55,663 nucleotides of DNA from Brevundimonas sp. UBA7664 (GTDB taxonomy: Bacteria > Pseudomonadota > Alphaproteobacteria > Caulobacterales > Caulobacteraceae): the NCBI RefSeq assembly GCF_002483305.1, contig NZ_DLHQ01000017.1:1-55663 (forward strand), given 5' to 3'. The translations under genes and the position numbers were made by a program. The notes below the pieces were generated by a model. The model searched no databases and was not told where the DNA came from. It saw nothing but the letters and a program-made list of their open reading frames with translations. Each line of letters starts with the position of its first letter. Position 1 is the stretch's first letter. Positions 1-7,077 of this stretch are shown piece after piece.

Positions 1-210
1 ACGGACGCTGTAATTTTTGAAAAGTAGGCGGAGTCAGGGAGTTGGCAGGCCGCGATATGCTGGCAATCGGCGGATTGTCAGCAGAGCGTCATCGGTCGGG
101 GCCGCCCTTCGAGAGGCGAGGTTCATCACAACGAACACAACGCACCCGGCCACGCCGGAACGCCTCCATCCCCCCGGCGTTCGATCCGGGGGCCCAGAGG
201 GAGAGACGGC

Positions 211-558
211 ATGCGTTCGATTCTGACGATGACGGCGGCGGCGGCCTGCGGGCTGGTGCTGACGGGGTGTGCGACGATGCGTGATGACTACGCCTCGGCG
301 TGCGAGCGGGACTACGCCCGGAACCGGGAGTTGGCGACCGGAGCCGGGGCGGCGCTGGGCGCGGCGATCGGGGCGGCGGTGGCCGGGCGCGACAACCGCG
401 AGGAAGGGGCCGCCATCGGCGCCATCGCCGGCGCCCTGATCGGCCGCGAACTGTCCGAGGAGGAGGATCCCTGCGGCTATGGTTTCGGCGGATACAACAC
501 GGACTACCGCTATGGCCGCGAGCGCGTTTACTGGCAGGACGGCGGACGGCGCTGGTAG
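211..558 (+). CDS. Glycine-zipper outer-membrane-type lipoprotein
   Basis: A 115-residue protein with a lipoprotein signal: a short basic start, a hydrophobic stretch and a lipobox ending in Cys at about residue 20 (LTGCA). Residues about 43-80 form two Gly/Ala-rich repeats (GAALGAAIGAAVAG and GAAIGAIAGALIG), the glycine-zipper pattern of small surface lipoproteins. The C-terminus is Tyr/Arg/Trp-rich. A purine-rich ribosome binding site (AGGGAGAG) precedes the ATG. The glycine zipper suggests membrane insertion or oligomerisation; the precise function is unknown. It converges on the PilZ gene, 4 bases away. Confidence 0.8.
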   Translation: MRSILTMTAAAACGLVLTGCATMRDDYASACERDYARNRELATGAGAALGAAIGAAVAGRDNREEGAAIGAIAGALIGRELSEEEDPCGYGFGGYNTDYRYGRERVYWQDGGRRW

Positions 559-562
559 CGGC

Positions 563-829
563 CTACTCGAAGCGCAGGCCGACCTCGTCGCCGGCCCGCC
601 AGGCCACGACGCAGGCCCGATCAACGGAGGCGATGCGCAGGACCAGCGGCCCGCTGATCTGAACGCCGGTGGCGGCGGTCAGCCGGACCTTGGCGCCGCC
701 GTCGGTGAGGTTGCGAACCACGACGTCGGCGCTTTCCCTGTGCATGCCGTGCAGAAGCTGGCCGCTCATGGCCGTGCGGGGGCGCGGTCGTCGGCGGGGG
801 TCGGCGGCCGGGGCGTCGGGGGAGGTCAT
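563..829 (-). CDS. PilZ domain protein (putative c-di-GMP receptor)
   Basis: An 88-residue protein that is almost entirely one PilZ domain. An Arg-rich N-terminal segment (residues 12-18, RRRPRPR) matches the RxxxR half of the c-di-GMP site. NLTDGG (residues 40-45) matches the D/NxSxxG half with Thr for Ser. The start was placed at the ATG immediately before this segment; the longer in-frame extension is low complexity and runs into tipF. It lies 85 bases downstream of the TipF-like gene on the same strand, so co-transcription is plausible. PilZ proteins relay c-di-GMP to motility, polysaccharide or cell-cycle targets; the partner here is unknown. Confidence 0.75.
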   Translation of the reverse strand: MTSPDAPAADPRRRPRPRTAMSGQLLHGMHRESADVVVRNLTDGGAKVRLTAATGVQISGPLVLRIASVDRACVVAWRAGDEVGLRFE

Positions 830-914
830 GACGGGGGGAGTGTAGGGGACCCGGGAGGGGGAGGGGTTAAGAGGGTTCGGGTTTCCTTCTCCCTCAAGCC
901 GACCTCGGCCCGCC

Positions 915-2183
915 CTAACCCATCCGACGCCGGTGGTCCGCGCTGCGCAGGGTCGAGCGGATGAAGTCGGCCGGGGGGTCGGTCTCGGCCAGGACGGCTT
1001 CCTTGATGGCGCGGGGTTCGCCGAAGAGGTGGCCCTGGCCCATGGCGATGTCGAGCTCGAGGATGTCGACAATCTGGCGCTCGGACTCGCATTTCTCGGC
1101 GATCAGCTCGATGCCGTAGCGGCGGGTCAGGCCGGCGAAGTCGGCGGCGGAGATGTCGCGCAGACTGGGCAGGGCAGAGGCGCCGTCTAGGTCGAGCAAC
1201 TGTTCGATCAGCAGGTCGGCGGCCACCTTCATGAATTTCACATCGGACCGCTGCAGGTCGGCGAAGTCGAGGTCGAGGGTCTGGACCTTGTCGATCGAGA
1301 AGCGGAAGCCGAGGTCGGCCAGCTTGGCCATGTTGCGGGCCTCGACCGCGCCGCGGGCGTCGAAGGTGGCCTGGCCCAGTTCGAAGATCAGGGCCTGGTT
1401 GAGGTCGCGGTTCTCGGAAAGGAAGTCGAGGAACTGGGGGAAGAAGGTCTCGTCGCCGAGCGAGGACAGGGCGACGTTGCAGAAGACGCCGACCTTGCGG
1501 TCCTGACGCGCCAGGCGGCGGACGATCTGGGCGCAGCGGAACAGCAGCAGGTTGTCGATAGCCGGGACCAGGCCCTCGCCCTCGGCGACCGAGAGGTATT
1601 CGGCCGGCATCATGACGCGGTCGTCCGCGGCGCGCAGGCGGGTGAAGCTCTCGTAGAAGATGGTCCGGCGCTGGGGCAGGGAGACGACCGGCTGGAGGTA
1701 GAGGTCGACGCGGTTCTGGGCCAGGGCCTCGTGGATGGTCTGCAGCAGGACGTTGGACTGTTCGCGGTGGCGGGCCTCATAGGTATTGGTCGGGGCCGGC
1801 TGGGAGACGCGCTGGTCGATCGACTCGCTCATCTGCTGGATCAGGGTCTCCAGCATGCGGACTTCGCCGGACAGGGCCTCATTGGAGGTCACGGCGCCGG
1901 ATTCGATGGCCTGGGCCAGTTCGGTGAGCGCGCCTTGCGTCGACTCCATGGCGTCGGCGAGCAGACGGTGGGCCTCGCGGACCTGTTCTATTTCCTTCGT
2001 CAGGGCGGCCTTGTCGGCGCGGCCCGAGATGGAGGCATGGACGGCGATCAGCAGGCCCATGGTGGCGATGGCTCCGGCCGCGCCCGCGCCGGCGCCGAGG
2101 CCCGCGCGCCACACGAAGGCGCCGACCGTGAGGGCCAGGAAGAGGTAGCCGAAGAACAGGAAGCCCTGGGTGAGTGCGCGCAT
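915..2183 (-). CDS. tipF: TipF-like membrane protein with degenerate EAL domain
   Basis: A 422-residue protein with two N-terminal membrane segments (about residues 7-25 and 33-50), a coiled-coil-like stretch (about 57-125) and a C-terminal EAL domain (about 150-400). The signature EAL is ESF (E178), and the usual DDFGTG loop reads IDKVQT (297-302), so phosphodiesterase activity is unlikely. This architecture matches Caulobacter TipF, a c-di-GMP receptor that positions the flagellum at the new pole. It is divergent from the SDR gene and followed by a PilZ gene. The symbol rests on architecture and motif state, not on alignment. Confidence 0.75.
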   Translation of the reverse strand: MRALTQGFLFFGYLFLALTVGAFVWRAGLGAGAGAAGAIATMGLLIAVHASISGRADKAALTKEIEQVREAHRLLADAMESTQGALTELAQAIESGAVTSNEALSGEVRMLETLIQQMSESIDQRVSQPAPTNTYEARHREQSNVLLQTIHEALAQNRVDLYLQPVVSLPQRRTIFYESFTRLRAADDRVMMPAEYLSVAEGEGLVPAIDNLLLFRCAQIVRRLARQDRKVGVFCNVALSSLGDETFFPQFLDFLSENRDLNQALIFELGQATFDARGAVEARNMAKLADLGFRFSIDKVQTLDLDFADLQRSDVKFMKVAADLLIEQLLDLDGASALPSLRDISAADFAGLTRRYGIELIAEKCESERQIVDILELDIAMGQGHLFGEPRAIKEAVLAETDPPADFIRSTLRSADHRRRMG

Positions 2184-2291
2184 TGGAAACGGATGGTCCG
2201 TGTTCCCGGATGGAATCGCCTGAGTATCAGGGTATCAGAGCGGATCGCCTAGCGGTCCGGCACGAATTCTCCCCAAGCTTCGAGGTTAACG

Positions 2292-3062
2292 ATGGAATTG
2301 TTCGATCTGAGCGGCAAGGTCGCGGTCATCACCGGCTCGTCCAGGGGGATCGGCAAGGCGATCGCCGAGCGGATGGCCGAGCACGGCGCCCGCGTGGTGA
2401 TCAGCTCGCGCAAGGCGGGGCCGTGCCAGGAGGTGGCCGACACCATCAACGCGAAGCATGGCGAGGGCCGGGCCATGGTCGTGCCCGCCAACATCGCCTC
2501 GAAGGAGGATCTGCAGCGGCTGGTCGACGAGACCAACGCCGCCTGGGGTCAGATCGACATCCTGGTCTGCAACGCGGCGACCAATCCCTATGCGGGGCCG
2601 ATGGCGGGGATCAATGACGAGCAGTTCGGCAAGATCCTGCAGAACAACGTCGTGTCCAACCACTGGCTGATCCAGATGGTCGCGCCGCAGATGCTGGAGC
2701 GGCGGGACGGATCGGTGATCATCGTCTCGTCGATCGGCGGGCTGCGGGGCAATGCGCTGATCGGCGCCTACAACATCTCCAAGGCGGCCGACATGCAGCT
2801 GGCGCGCAATCTGGCGGTGGAGTGGGGGCCGTCGAACGTGCGGGTCAACTGTATCGCGCCGGGACTGGTGCAGACCGATTTCGCCAAATACCTGTGGGAG
2901 AACCCCGAGCTGCTGAAGCAGGTCACCGACCCCGCGCCGTTGAAGCGGATCGGCCAGCCGGACGAGATCGCGGGGGCGGCCGTCTATCTGGCGGCGCCGG
3001 CCTCGGCCTATATGACGGGCCAGACGCTGGTGGTGGACGGCGGGATCACCATTGCCTGGTAA
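2292..3062 (+). CDS. SDR family oxidoreductase
   Basis: A 256-residue classical short-chain dehydrogenase/reductase of normal length. It has the Rossmann motif TGSSRGIGKA (residues about 14-23), the NA(A) motif, a catalytic Ser in VSSIGG and the YNISK active site (YxxxK). The C-terminus (TGQTLVVDGG) is typical of the family. It would use NAD(P)H to oxidise or reduce an alcohol/carbonyl or enoyl-type substrate in the cytoplasm; the substrate cannot be told. It is divergent from tipF across about 108 bases and is followed 27 bases later by the DUF6165 gene, so it may head that transcript. Confidence 0.88.
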   Translation: MELFDLSGKVAVITGSSRGIGKAIAERMAEHGARVVISSRKAGPCQEVADTINAKHGEGRAMVVPANIASKEDLQRLVDETNAAWGQIDILVCNAATNPYAGPMAGINDEQFGKILQNNVVSNHWLIQMVAPQMLERRDGSVIIVSSIGGLRGNALIGAYNISKAADMQLARNLAVEWGPSNVRVNCIAPGLVQTDFAKYLWENPELLKQVTDPAPLKRIGQPDEIAGAAVYLAAPASAYMTGQTLVVDGGITIAW

Positions 3063-3089
3063 GGGGAAGCGGAGGCGGGAGGAGGGGCC

Positions 3090-3470
3090 ATGCTGATCCG
3101 GATTCCGGTCGCGGTCGGCGAGCTGTTCGACAAGATCACCATCCTGCGGATCAAGGCCGCGCGGCTGTCGGACGCCGGGCAGCTGGCCAATGTCGGCCGC
3201 GAGCTGGCCGAGCTGGAGGCGGTGGCGGCGGAGGTGCCGGGGTCGGAGGAACTGGACGCGCTGGTCGGGCGGCTGCAGGCGATCAATGACGCCCTGTGGG
3301 ATGTCGAGGACGGCAAGCGGGCGCATGAGCGCGAGGGGCGGTTCGACGCCGATTTCATCGCGTTGGCGCGGCGGGTCTACAAGGAGAACGACCAGCGGGC
3401 GGCGGTGAAGCGGGACATCAACCGGGTGACCGGCTCGGCCCTGGTCGAGGAAAAATCGCATGGTCGGTGA
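3090..3470 (+). CDS. DUF6165 family protein
   Basis: A 126-residue soluble protein, mostly charged and helical, that opens with the family-like sequence IPVAVGELFDKITILRIK. I recognise it as DUF6165, a family usually found beside glycosyltransferases; no biochemical role is established. The end overlaps the start of the glycosyltransferase gene by 11 bases, which implies translational coupling. Together with the downstream acyltransferase this suggests a role in building or modifying a surface glycan or lipid. That role is inferred from context only. Confidence 0.7.
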   Translation: MLIRIPVAVGELFDKITILRIKAARLSDAGQLANVGRELAELEAVAAEVPGSEELDALVGRLQAINDALWDVEDGKRAHEREGRFDADFIALARRVYKENDQRAAVKRDINRVTGSALVEEKSHGR

Positions 3471-4431
3471 TGGGGCCGGTGATGACGGCGTCCTGATCAT
3501 AACCGGCAGCATGATCGGGGACGTCATCCTGAGCACGGGAGCGATCGCGGAGATCGTGCGGCGGCATCCGGGGGCGAAGGTGACGGTGGTCTGTTCGCCC
3601 GGCACGGCCATTCTGTTCCGCCACATGCCGGCGGAGACGGAGATCATCCCGCTGGTGAAGCAGAAGCGCGGCGGGCACTGGCTGGCGCTGTGGCGGACGC
3701 TGCGGCGGCGGCGCTGGGCGCGGATCCATGACTTCCGCGACAGCGTGGCGGGGCGGTTCCTGAACGGGCCGCGCGTCATCCCGCGCCGGGCCGGCGGGGG
3801 GGGCGTTCACAAGGTGGTGGAGGCGTCGAGCATCCTGGGCGACGGGCCGGCGCTGCCGCCGGTGCTGTGGCTGGCGAACGCGGCGGAGGGACTGCCGGCG
3901 TCGGTGACGAAGGCGAAACGGCTGCTGGTGCTGGGGCCCGGGGCGACGCGGGCGGGCAAGGCCTGGCCGGTCGAGCGGTTCGCGGAGCTGGCGGCCCGTC
4001 TGACGGCGAAGGGCGGGCTGCTGGAGGGGGCGGTGGTGGTCCCGACCGGCGGGCCGATGGACCGGGCGGCGGCGGACGCGATCGGCGCGGGCGTGCCGGC
4101 GGCGCGGTTCATCGACCTGACCGGCGCCGACCTGCTGACCACCGCGGCCCTGATGGCGCGGGCCGATCTGTTCGTGGGCAATGATTCCGGCATGATGCAT
4201 CTGGCGGCGGCGTCGGGCGCGCCGACGCTGGGGCTGTTCGGGCCGACGGACGAACGGCTGTATGGTCCGTGGGGCGCGCGCGCCGCGGCGGTGCGGGCGC
4301 CCGGCGTGAGCGTGGTGTTCGGCAAGACGTCGAAGACGGTGAGCAGGACCGAGACCCAGATGGGGGCGCTGACGGTCGATGAGGTTGTCGCCGCGGCCGG
4401 ACGGCTGATCGGCGCAGTGGATGAGGTCTGA
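3460..4431 (+). CDS. Glycosyltransferase family 9 (heptosyltransferase-like)
   Basis: A 323-residue GT-B fold glycosyltransferase of the ADP-heptose:LPS heptosyltransferase family. The N-terminus has the IGDVILST element (GD motif near residue 18). The C-terminal half carries VGNDSGMMHLAAASG followed by LFGPTDERLYGPWG, the nucleotide-sugar binding region of GT9. It probably acts at the cytoplasmic face of the inner membrane on an LPS core or related acceptor; donor and acceptor are unknown. A second ATG (3472) just downstream could also be the start. It overlaps DUF6165 upstream and is closely followed by an LpxL-like acyltransferase. Confidence 0.85.
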   Translation: MVGDGAGDDGVLIITGSMIGDVILSTGAIAEIVRRHPGAKVTVVCSPGTAILFRHMPAETEIIPLVKQKRGGHWLALWRTLRRRRWARIHDFRDSVAGRFLNGPRVIPRRAGGGGVHKVVEASSILGDGPALPPVLWLANAAEGLPASVTKAKRLLVLGPGATRAGKAWPVERFAELAARLTAKGGLLEGAVVVPTGGPMDRAAADAIGAGVPAARFIDLTGADLLTTAALMARADLFVGNDSGMMHLAAASGAPTLGLFGPTDERLYGPWGARAAAVRAPGVSVVFGKTSKTVSRTETQMGALTVDEVVAAAGRLIGAVDEV

Positions 4432-4504
4432 TATTTCCGGCGATCCCGCACGCACGCACCGACCGCCGAGCGCGGCGCCGCTCCAGGCCCGGGTCGGGGC
4501 CGGG

Positions 4505-5407
4505 ATGCGTCAGCACCTGATCTGGCGGCTGGAGTCGGTCGGGTTCGCGGGATTCATCGGCCTGATGCGGTTGCTGGGGGTCGAGCGGGCCTCGGCGCTC
4601 GGCGGCTGGCTGCTGCGGACGCTCGGACCGAAGACGGGGACGCAGCGGACCGTGATGCGCAACCTGCGTATCGCCTTTCCCGATATGGACCCCGCCGAGC
4701 GCGAGCGGCTGGCCGTCGATCAGTGGGAACAGACCGGCCGCGCCTTCGCCGAGACGGCGGTGATGGACCTTCTGGTGAAGGAGAACCGGATCGAGGTGGT
4801 CGGGCTGGAGCGGCTGCACGCGATCCGGGACAGCGGAAAGCCGGTGGTCTTCGTCGCCGGCCATTTCGCCAATATCGAGACGCAGGCGGCGGCCATCATC
4901 GGGGCCGGCGTGCCGTGCCAGATCACCTATCGCGCCGCCAACAATCCCTATGTCGACGCCCAGATCATCGCCGCCCGGTCACGCTATGGCGTCCGGCTGT
5001 TCGCGCCCAAGGGCGGGGACGGCGCGCGCGAACTGCTGGCCGGAATGGCGCGCGGCGAGTCCGTGGCGCTGATGAATGACCAGAAGTTTTCGGAGGGGCC
5101 GGAGGTGACCTTCTTCGGTCAGCCGGTGAACGCCGCGCCGGGGCCGAGCCGGCTGGCGCTGCGGTTCGGCACGGTGATCCACCCCCTGTCGGTGGTGCGG
5201 CTGCCGGGGGTGCGCTTCCGGATGACGGTGCATGAGCCGATCGAGCTGACGCAGACCGGCGACCGCCAGGCCGACATCGCGCGCGCGGTGCAGACCATCA
5301 CGAGCTTCATCGAGGCGCGGGTGCGCGAGAATCCGGTCGACTGGTTCTGGGTCCACAAGCGGTGGCCGGACCGGGTCTATGCCGCGCTGGAGCCGCCCTT
5401 GGCCTGA
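4505..5407 (+). CDS. LpxL/HtrB-like lysophospholipid or lipid A acyltransferase
   Basis: A 300-residue protein of the LpxL/LpxM late-acyltransferase family. One membrane-anchoring segment lies near residues 10-35. The catalytic H(x4)E motif is HFANIE, and the C-terminus has WFWVHKRWPDR, the family's conserved end. It would add a secondary acyl chain to lipid A, or acylate a related membrane lipid, at the inner membrane. I chose ATG 4505 because family members begin a few residues before the LIWRLE segment; an earlier in-frame ATG at 4421 would overlap the glycosyltransferase by 11 bases. Its 3' end overlaps the oppositely oriented receiver gene by 31 bases. Confidence 0.82.
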   Translation: MRQHLIWRLESVGFAGFIGLMRLLGVERASALGGWLLRTLGPKTGTQRTVMRNLRIAFPDMDPAERERLAVDQWEQTGRAFAETAVMDLLVKENRIEVVGLERLHAIRDSGKPVVFVAGHFANIETQAAAIIGAGVPCQITYRAANNPYVDAQIIAARSRYGVRLFAPKGGDGARELLAGMARGESVALMNDQKFSEGPEVTFFGQPVNAAPGPSRLALRFGTVIHPLSVVRLPGVRFRMTVHEPIELTQTGDRQADIARAVQTITSFIEARVRENPVDWFWVHKRWPDRVYAALEPPLA

Positions 5408-5889
5408 TCCGCGGCCCGGCGCAGCGGACCCTTGTAGTTGGAGGCGGTGGTGCGGCGCCGGTCGGGGCCGAAATAGCCGTCCGTCTTCACGAACGGGCGG
5501 GGATGGAAAATCACCGCCTGGATGCGGTCGAGGATGGCCTTGGCGGTGATCGGCTTGACCACGAACTCGGTCACCCCGGCGTCGCGCGCCTCATAGACGC
5601 GGCTGCGTTCGGAATGGCCGGTCATCATGATGATCGGCAGATAGGGATTGGCGCTGTCGGGACTGTTGCGGACCAGACGGGTGAATTCGACCCCGTCCAG
5701 CGGGAACATGTTGAAGTCGACGATGACCAGATCGACGGCGTACTCGCGCAGAACCTCGAGCGCGGCCGCGCCGTCGGACGCCTCGCGCACCTGGCGGATG
5801 CCGGCCGACTGCAGCACGGCGGACGTGATGGTCCGCATGTGCTGGTTGTCGTCGACCAGCAAGACTTTGAGCGCCTGGAGAGAGGCCAT
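5377..5889 (-). CDS. CheY-like response regulator receiver protein
   Basis: A 170-residue protein with one receiver domain (about residues 6-122). The acidic pair is D13/D14, the phospho-acceptor D58, the switch residue T90 and the conserved lysine K112. A tail of about 48 residues contains YFGPDRRR, a motif I associate with a class of alphaproteobacterial stand-alone receivers. There is no DNA-binding or enzymatic output domain, so it probably acts by protein-protein contact in a phosphorelay or in motility control. No histidine kinase is encoded nearby. A TAACCGGTTA palindrome lies about 100 bases upstream of the start (5987-5996). Confidence 0.85.
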   Translation of the reverse strand: MASLQALKVLLVDDNQHMRTITSAVLQSAGIRQVREASDGAAALEVLREYAVDLVIVDFNMFPLDGVEFTRLVRNSPDSANPYLPIIMMTGHSERSRVYEARDAGVTEFVVKPITAKAILDRIQAVIFHPRPFVKTDGYFGPDRRRTTASNYKGPLRRAADQAKGGSSAA

Positions 5890-6003
5890 GGGATGGATGG
5901 AGCCGTGCCGGGATCGGCGGGAGAATGATCAATTTAGAGGGCGAATCATTACCGGTCCATGACCGATCAATGTTCACTCACCCGGATAACCGGTTACGCA
6001 CGT

Positions 6004-6831
6004 TCAGGTTTTCACCAGAAGCGAGGGATCGAGGTTGCGGTCGCGCCACTTCATGCGCCAGCACAGGTGAGGGCCGGTGGCCCGGCCGGTCATGCCCACG
6101 CGCCCGATCGGGTCGCCGCGCCCGAGTTCCTGCCCCGCGGAGACGTCGATCCGGGACTGATGAAGACAGGCGGTGATCAACCCCTGGCCGTGGTCGATCA
6201 GGACCAGACCGCCCTCGAAATGCAACCCTGGCTGGGCGAGGGTGACGCGGCCGGCGGCGGGGGCCCGGATCACGGTCCCCTGCGGCGCGGCCAGATCGAT
6301 GCCGTAGTGGGGCCGCGCCGGGGTCCCGTTCAGGACTCTCTGGCTGCCCCAGCGGCTGGTGACGCGGAAGCTTTCCAGCGGCCAGTCGAAGCCGTCGCGG
6401 AAATGGTCGGCGTCGATGCGGCTGGCGAACCCCTCGGTCTTGAGCAGGACCTCGCGCCGGATGCGGGCCAGCAGCTCGGGATCGGACGGCTCGACGGTCG
6501 AGGGCGGCAGGCCGTTGACGCGGGTCGAGGGAAACTGGCCGGGCGCGATGTCGAGGGTGCGGGTGGCGGTGCGGCCCTCGAGCCGGGTCTCGATCCGGAC
6601 GCTGCCGGGGGCGTCGCGGTCGAAGCCGACGATGAAGACGCCGGCGGCCGAGGCGGCGGTCAGGGATTCGCCATCGACAAAGACCAGGGCGCGCGGCCAG
6701 GTCCGACCCAGGGCATGGCCGCCCTGGACGAACCGGCCGGTCAGGGTCAGGCCCTCGACATCCTGGGCCCGGGCCGTTCCGGCGGCGAGCAGGGCGCCGG
6801 AGCCGAGCACAACACGCCGGCGGTCCAGCAT
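6004..6831 (-). CDS. M23 (LytM-fold) peptidase-like protein with altered HxH motif
   Basis: A 275-residue secreted protein with a signal peptide that may be Tat-type (RRRVVLG, cleavage near ARA-QD). A central beta-rich region (about 28-95) precedes a C-terminal M23 domain (about 150-270). The metal motif HxxxD is intact (H175, D179) and a histidine is present at 224. The canonical HxH reads HLC (H255-C257), so a zinc ligand is Cys instead of His. It could be an unusual active endopeptidase or a non-catalytic LytM factor that activates amidases. Its start overlaps the DUF2093 stop (TGATG), so the two are translationally coupled. Confidence 0.82.
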   Translation of the reverse strand: MLDRRRVVLGSGALLAAGTARAQDVEGLTLTGRFVQGGHALGRTWPRALVFVDGESLTAASAAGVFIVGFDRDAPGSVRIETRLEGRTATRTLDIAPGQFPSTRVNGLPPSTVEPSDPELLARIRREVLLKTEGFASRIDADHFRDGFDWPLESFRVTSRWGSQRVLNGTPARPHYGIDLAAPQGTVIRAPAAGRVTLAQPGLHFEGGLVLIDHGQGLITACLHQSRIDVSAGQELGRGDPIGRVGMTGRATGPHLCWRMKWRDRNLDPSLLVKT

Positions 6832-7031
6832 CAGTCGGCCTGTCCCAGCCGCTGGAAGGCCTCGCCGGGGCCGGCATAGGCCTCCTGAAGGCTGACGGAC
6901 CAGTAGCGCAGGGTCTCGAGCGGTATGCTCTTGCCGGTGACCGCACAGGTGACGAAACGGCCGGGCTTGAGCACGGCGAACTCGCCGTCGCCGTAATGCA
7001 GGGTCGCCTTGGCGGTCTGGGTCTTGGCCAT
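6831..7031 (-). CDS. DUF2093 domain protein
   Basis: A 66-residue protein recognised as DUF2093 by its compact core (LHYGDGEFAVLKPGRFVTC, then IPLETLRYWS). The family is small, alphaproteobacterial and typically next to xseA, as here. The function is unknown. It sits 46 bases downstream of xseA on the same strand and overlaps the M23 gene start, so xseA-DUF2093-M23 probably form one transcript. Confidence 0.82.
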   Translation of the reverse strand: MAKTQTAKATLHYGDGEFAVLKPGRFVTCAVTGKSIPLETLRYWSVSLQEAYAGPGEAFQRLGQAD

Positions 7032-7077
7032 GGTCGCAGGCTAGCCTGAGGGTGCGGATAGCGCCACGGCTTTCGCG

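Noticed and set aside
1..210. Short open frames at the left edge
   Set aside because: They lack a family signature and a good start. The region is read as the upstream part of the lipoprotein gene.
5987..5996. TAACCGGTTA palindrome upstream of the receiver gene
   Set aside because: A perfect 10-base palindrome, but alone and without a known binding protein. Chance occurrence in a GC-rich genome cannot be excluded, so it is noted only in the receiver entry.
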